A DNA stretch of 6,674 bases from Neisseriaceae bacterium (lineage in GTDB: Bacteria > Pseudomonadota > Gammaproteobacteria > Burkholderiales > Neisseriaceae). The position numbers and the translations under genes were made by a program. The notes below the pieces were generated by a model. The model saw nothing but the letters and a program-made list of their open reading frames with translations, was not told the DNA's origin and did no database searches. The DNA lies in contig JAFWUA010000009.1 in assembly GCA_017518785.1 (NCBI GenBank), forward strand, positions 1-6,674, read 5' to 3'. Positions 6,143 through 6,674 of the stretch are shown one piece after another (the first letter of the stretch is position 1; each line of letters begins with the position of its first letter).

Positions 6143-6674
6143 ATGAGTAAAAACCTATTGATTGTTGAATCTCCAAGTAAAGCCAAAACACTGAAAAAGT
6201 ATTTAGGCAATGATTTTGAAGTATTAGCTTCCTACGGTCATATTCGCAATTTGATACGCAAAGACGGTTCGGTTGATACCGACAACGATTTTGCGATGAA
6301 ATTTGAAGAAACGCCACGCAATAAAAAATATGTGGAAGCGATTGTTAAGGCCGCTAAAGAATGTGAAATTGTCTACCTTGCAACCGACCCTGATCGAGAG
6401 GGTGAAGCTATTTCATGGCATTTACAGGATATTTTGCATTCCAAACGAGGTCTAAAAAAATTACCCATGAAGCGTGTGGAGTTTCATGAAATTACCAAAG
6501 GTGCAGTATTGAATGCTATTGCTCATCCGCGAGAATTATCATTAGATTTAGTTGATGCTCAAAAAGCTCGCAGTGCTTTGGATTATTTGGTTGGTTTTAA
6601 TTTGTCGCCCTTATTGTGGCGGAAAATTCGCACAGGTTTATCCGCAGGACGCGTGCAAAGCCCTGCTCTGCGTT
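6143..6674 (+). CDS. topA: DNA topoisomerase I, N-terminal part (cut by window end)
   Basis: Type IA topoisomerase that relaxes negative supercoils by passing strands through a transient single-strand break. Only the first 177 residues are present; the frame is open at the window end, and full proteins are usually 760-870 residues. The TOPRIM domain is clear: LLIVESPSKAKT (5-16, with Glu9 at the active site), ASYGHIRNL (29-37) and TDPDREGEA (81-89), whose Asp82, Asp84 and Glu86 bind magnesium. The segment EFHEITKGAV (113-122) and the motif LSAGRVQSPALR (166-177) follow; the catalytic Tyr lies beyond the window. The ATG is preceded by GAAGA (6128-6132) with a 10-nt spacer, a modest ribosome site. 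It is probably transcribed with dprA and smg. Confidence 0.96.
   Translation, partial: MSKNLLIVESPSKAKTLKKYLGNDFEVLASYGHIRNLIRKDGSVDTDNDFAMKFEETPRNKKYVEAIVKAAKECEIVYLATDPDREGEAISWHLQDILHSKRGLKKLPMKRVEFHEITKGAVLNAIAHPRELSLDLVDAQKARSALDYLVGFNLSPLLWRKIRTGLSAGRVQSPALR

Noticed and set aside
1..6674. Mobile element, CRISPR array, tRNA or rRNA gene
   Set aside because: I saw no transposase or integrase product, no regularly spaced direct repeats beyond the two-unit dprA repeat, and no tRNA- or rRNA-like sequence; the gene order is an ordinary chromosomal core.

Overview
The window is a housekeeping region from an AT-rich proteobacterium (roughly 38-40% GC by eye, not counted). Two divergent gene blocks are present: rsmB-fmt-def on the minus strand, and a LysM-domain protein gene, dprA, smg and topA on the plus strand. 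The run LysM-dprA-smg-topA facing def-fmt-rsmB is typical of Betaproteobacteria and some Gammaproteobacteria. A short repeated motif resembling the DNA uptake sequences (DUS) of Neisseriaceae tilts me to a low-GC Neisseriaceae member or close relative; this assignment is an inference.

Minus strand (8-2690): def (peptide deformylase), fmt (Met-tRNA formyltransferase) and rsmB (16S rRNA m5C967 methyltransferase) are packed with a 3-nt gap and then a 14-nt overlap, so they look like one operon. fmt adds the formyl group to initiator Met-tRNA, def removes it from the new protein, and rsmB modifies the ribosome decoding region. rsmB appears to start at TTG behind a strong AGGAG.

The 160-bp divergent spacer (2691-2850) carries an extended -10-like promoter for the LysM gene. 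That gene encodes an exported cell-wall-binding protein and ends in a clear intrinsic terminator (4061-4100). After about 213 bp without a convincing gene come dprA (loads RecA on transforming DNA), smg (DUF494 family, role unclear) and the 5' part of topA (topoisomerase I), which runs off the window end. No terminator is visible between dprA, smg and topA, so they are probably co-transcribed.

The most interesting signal is a dispersed 12-13 bp motif, AGTCTGCCGGAA(A) / (T)TTCCGGCAGACT. It has three exact 12-mer copies (fmt, dprA, smg-topA spacer), one copy with a single mismatch (dprA) and several weaker relatives. It matches 10 of 12 positions of the Simonsiella-type DUS AGGCTGCCTGAA as I remember it, but lacks CTG at positions 8-10, which is reported as invariant in known DUS dialects. 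It may be an undescribed DUS dialect. Two copies sit in a tandemly duplicated 54-bp unit in the linker of DprA, itself a transformation protein.
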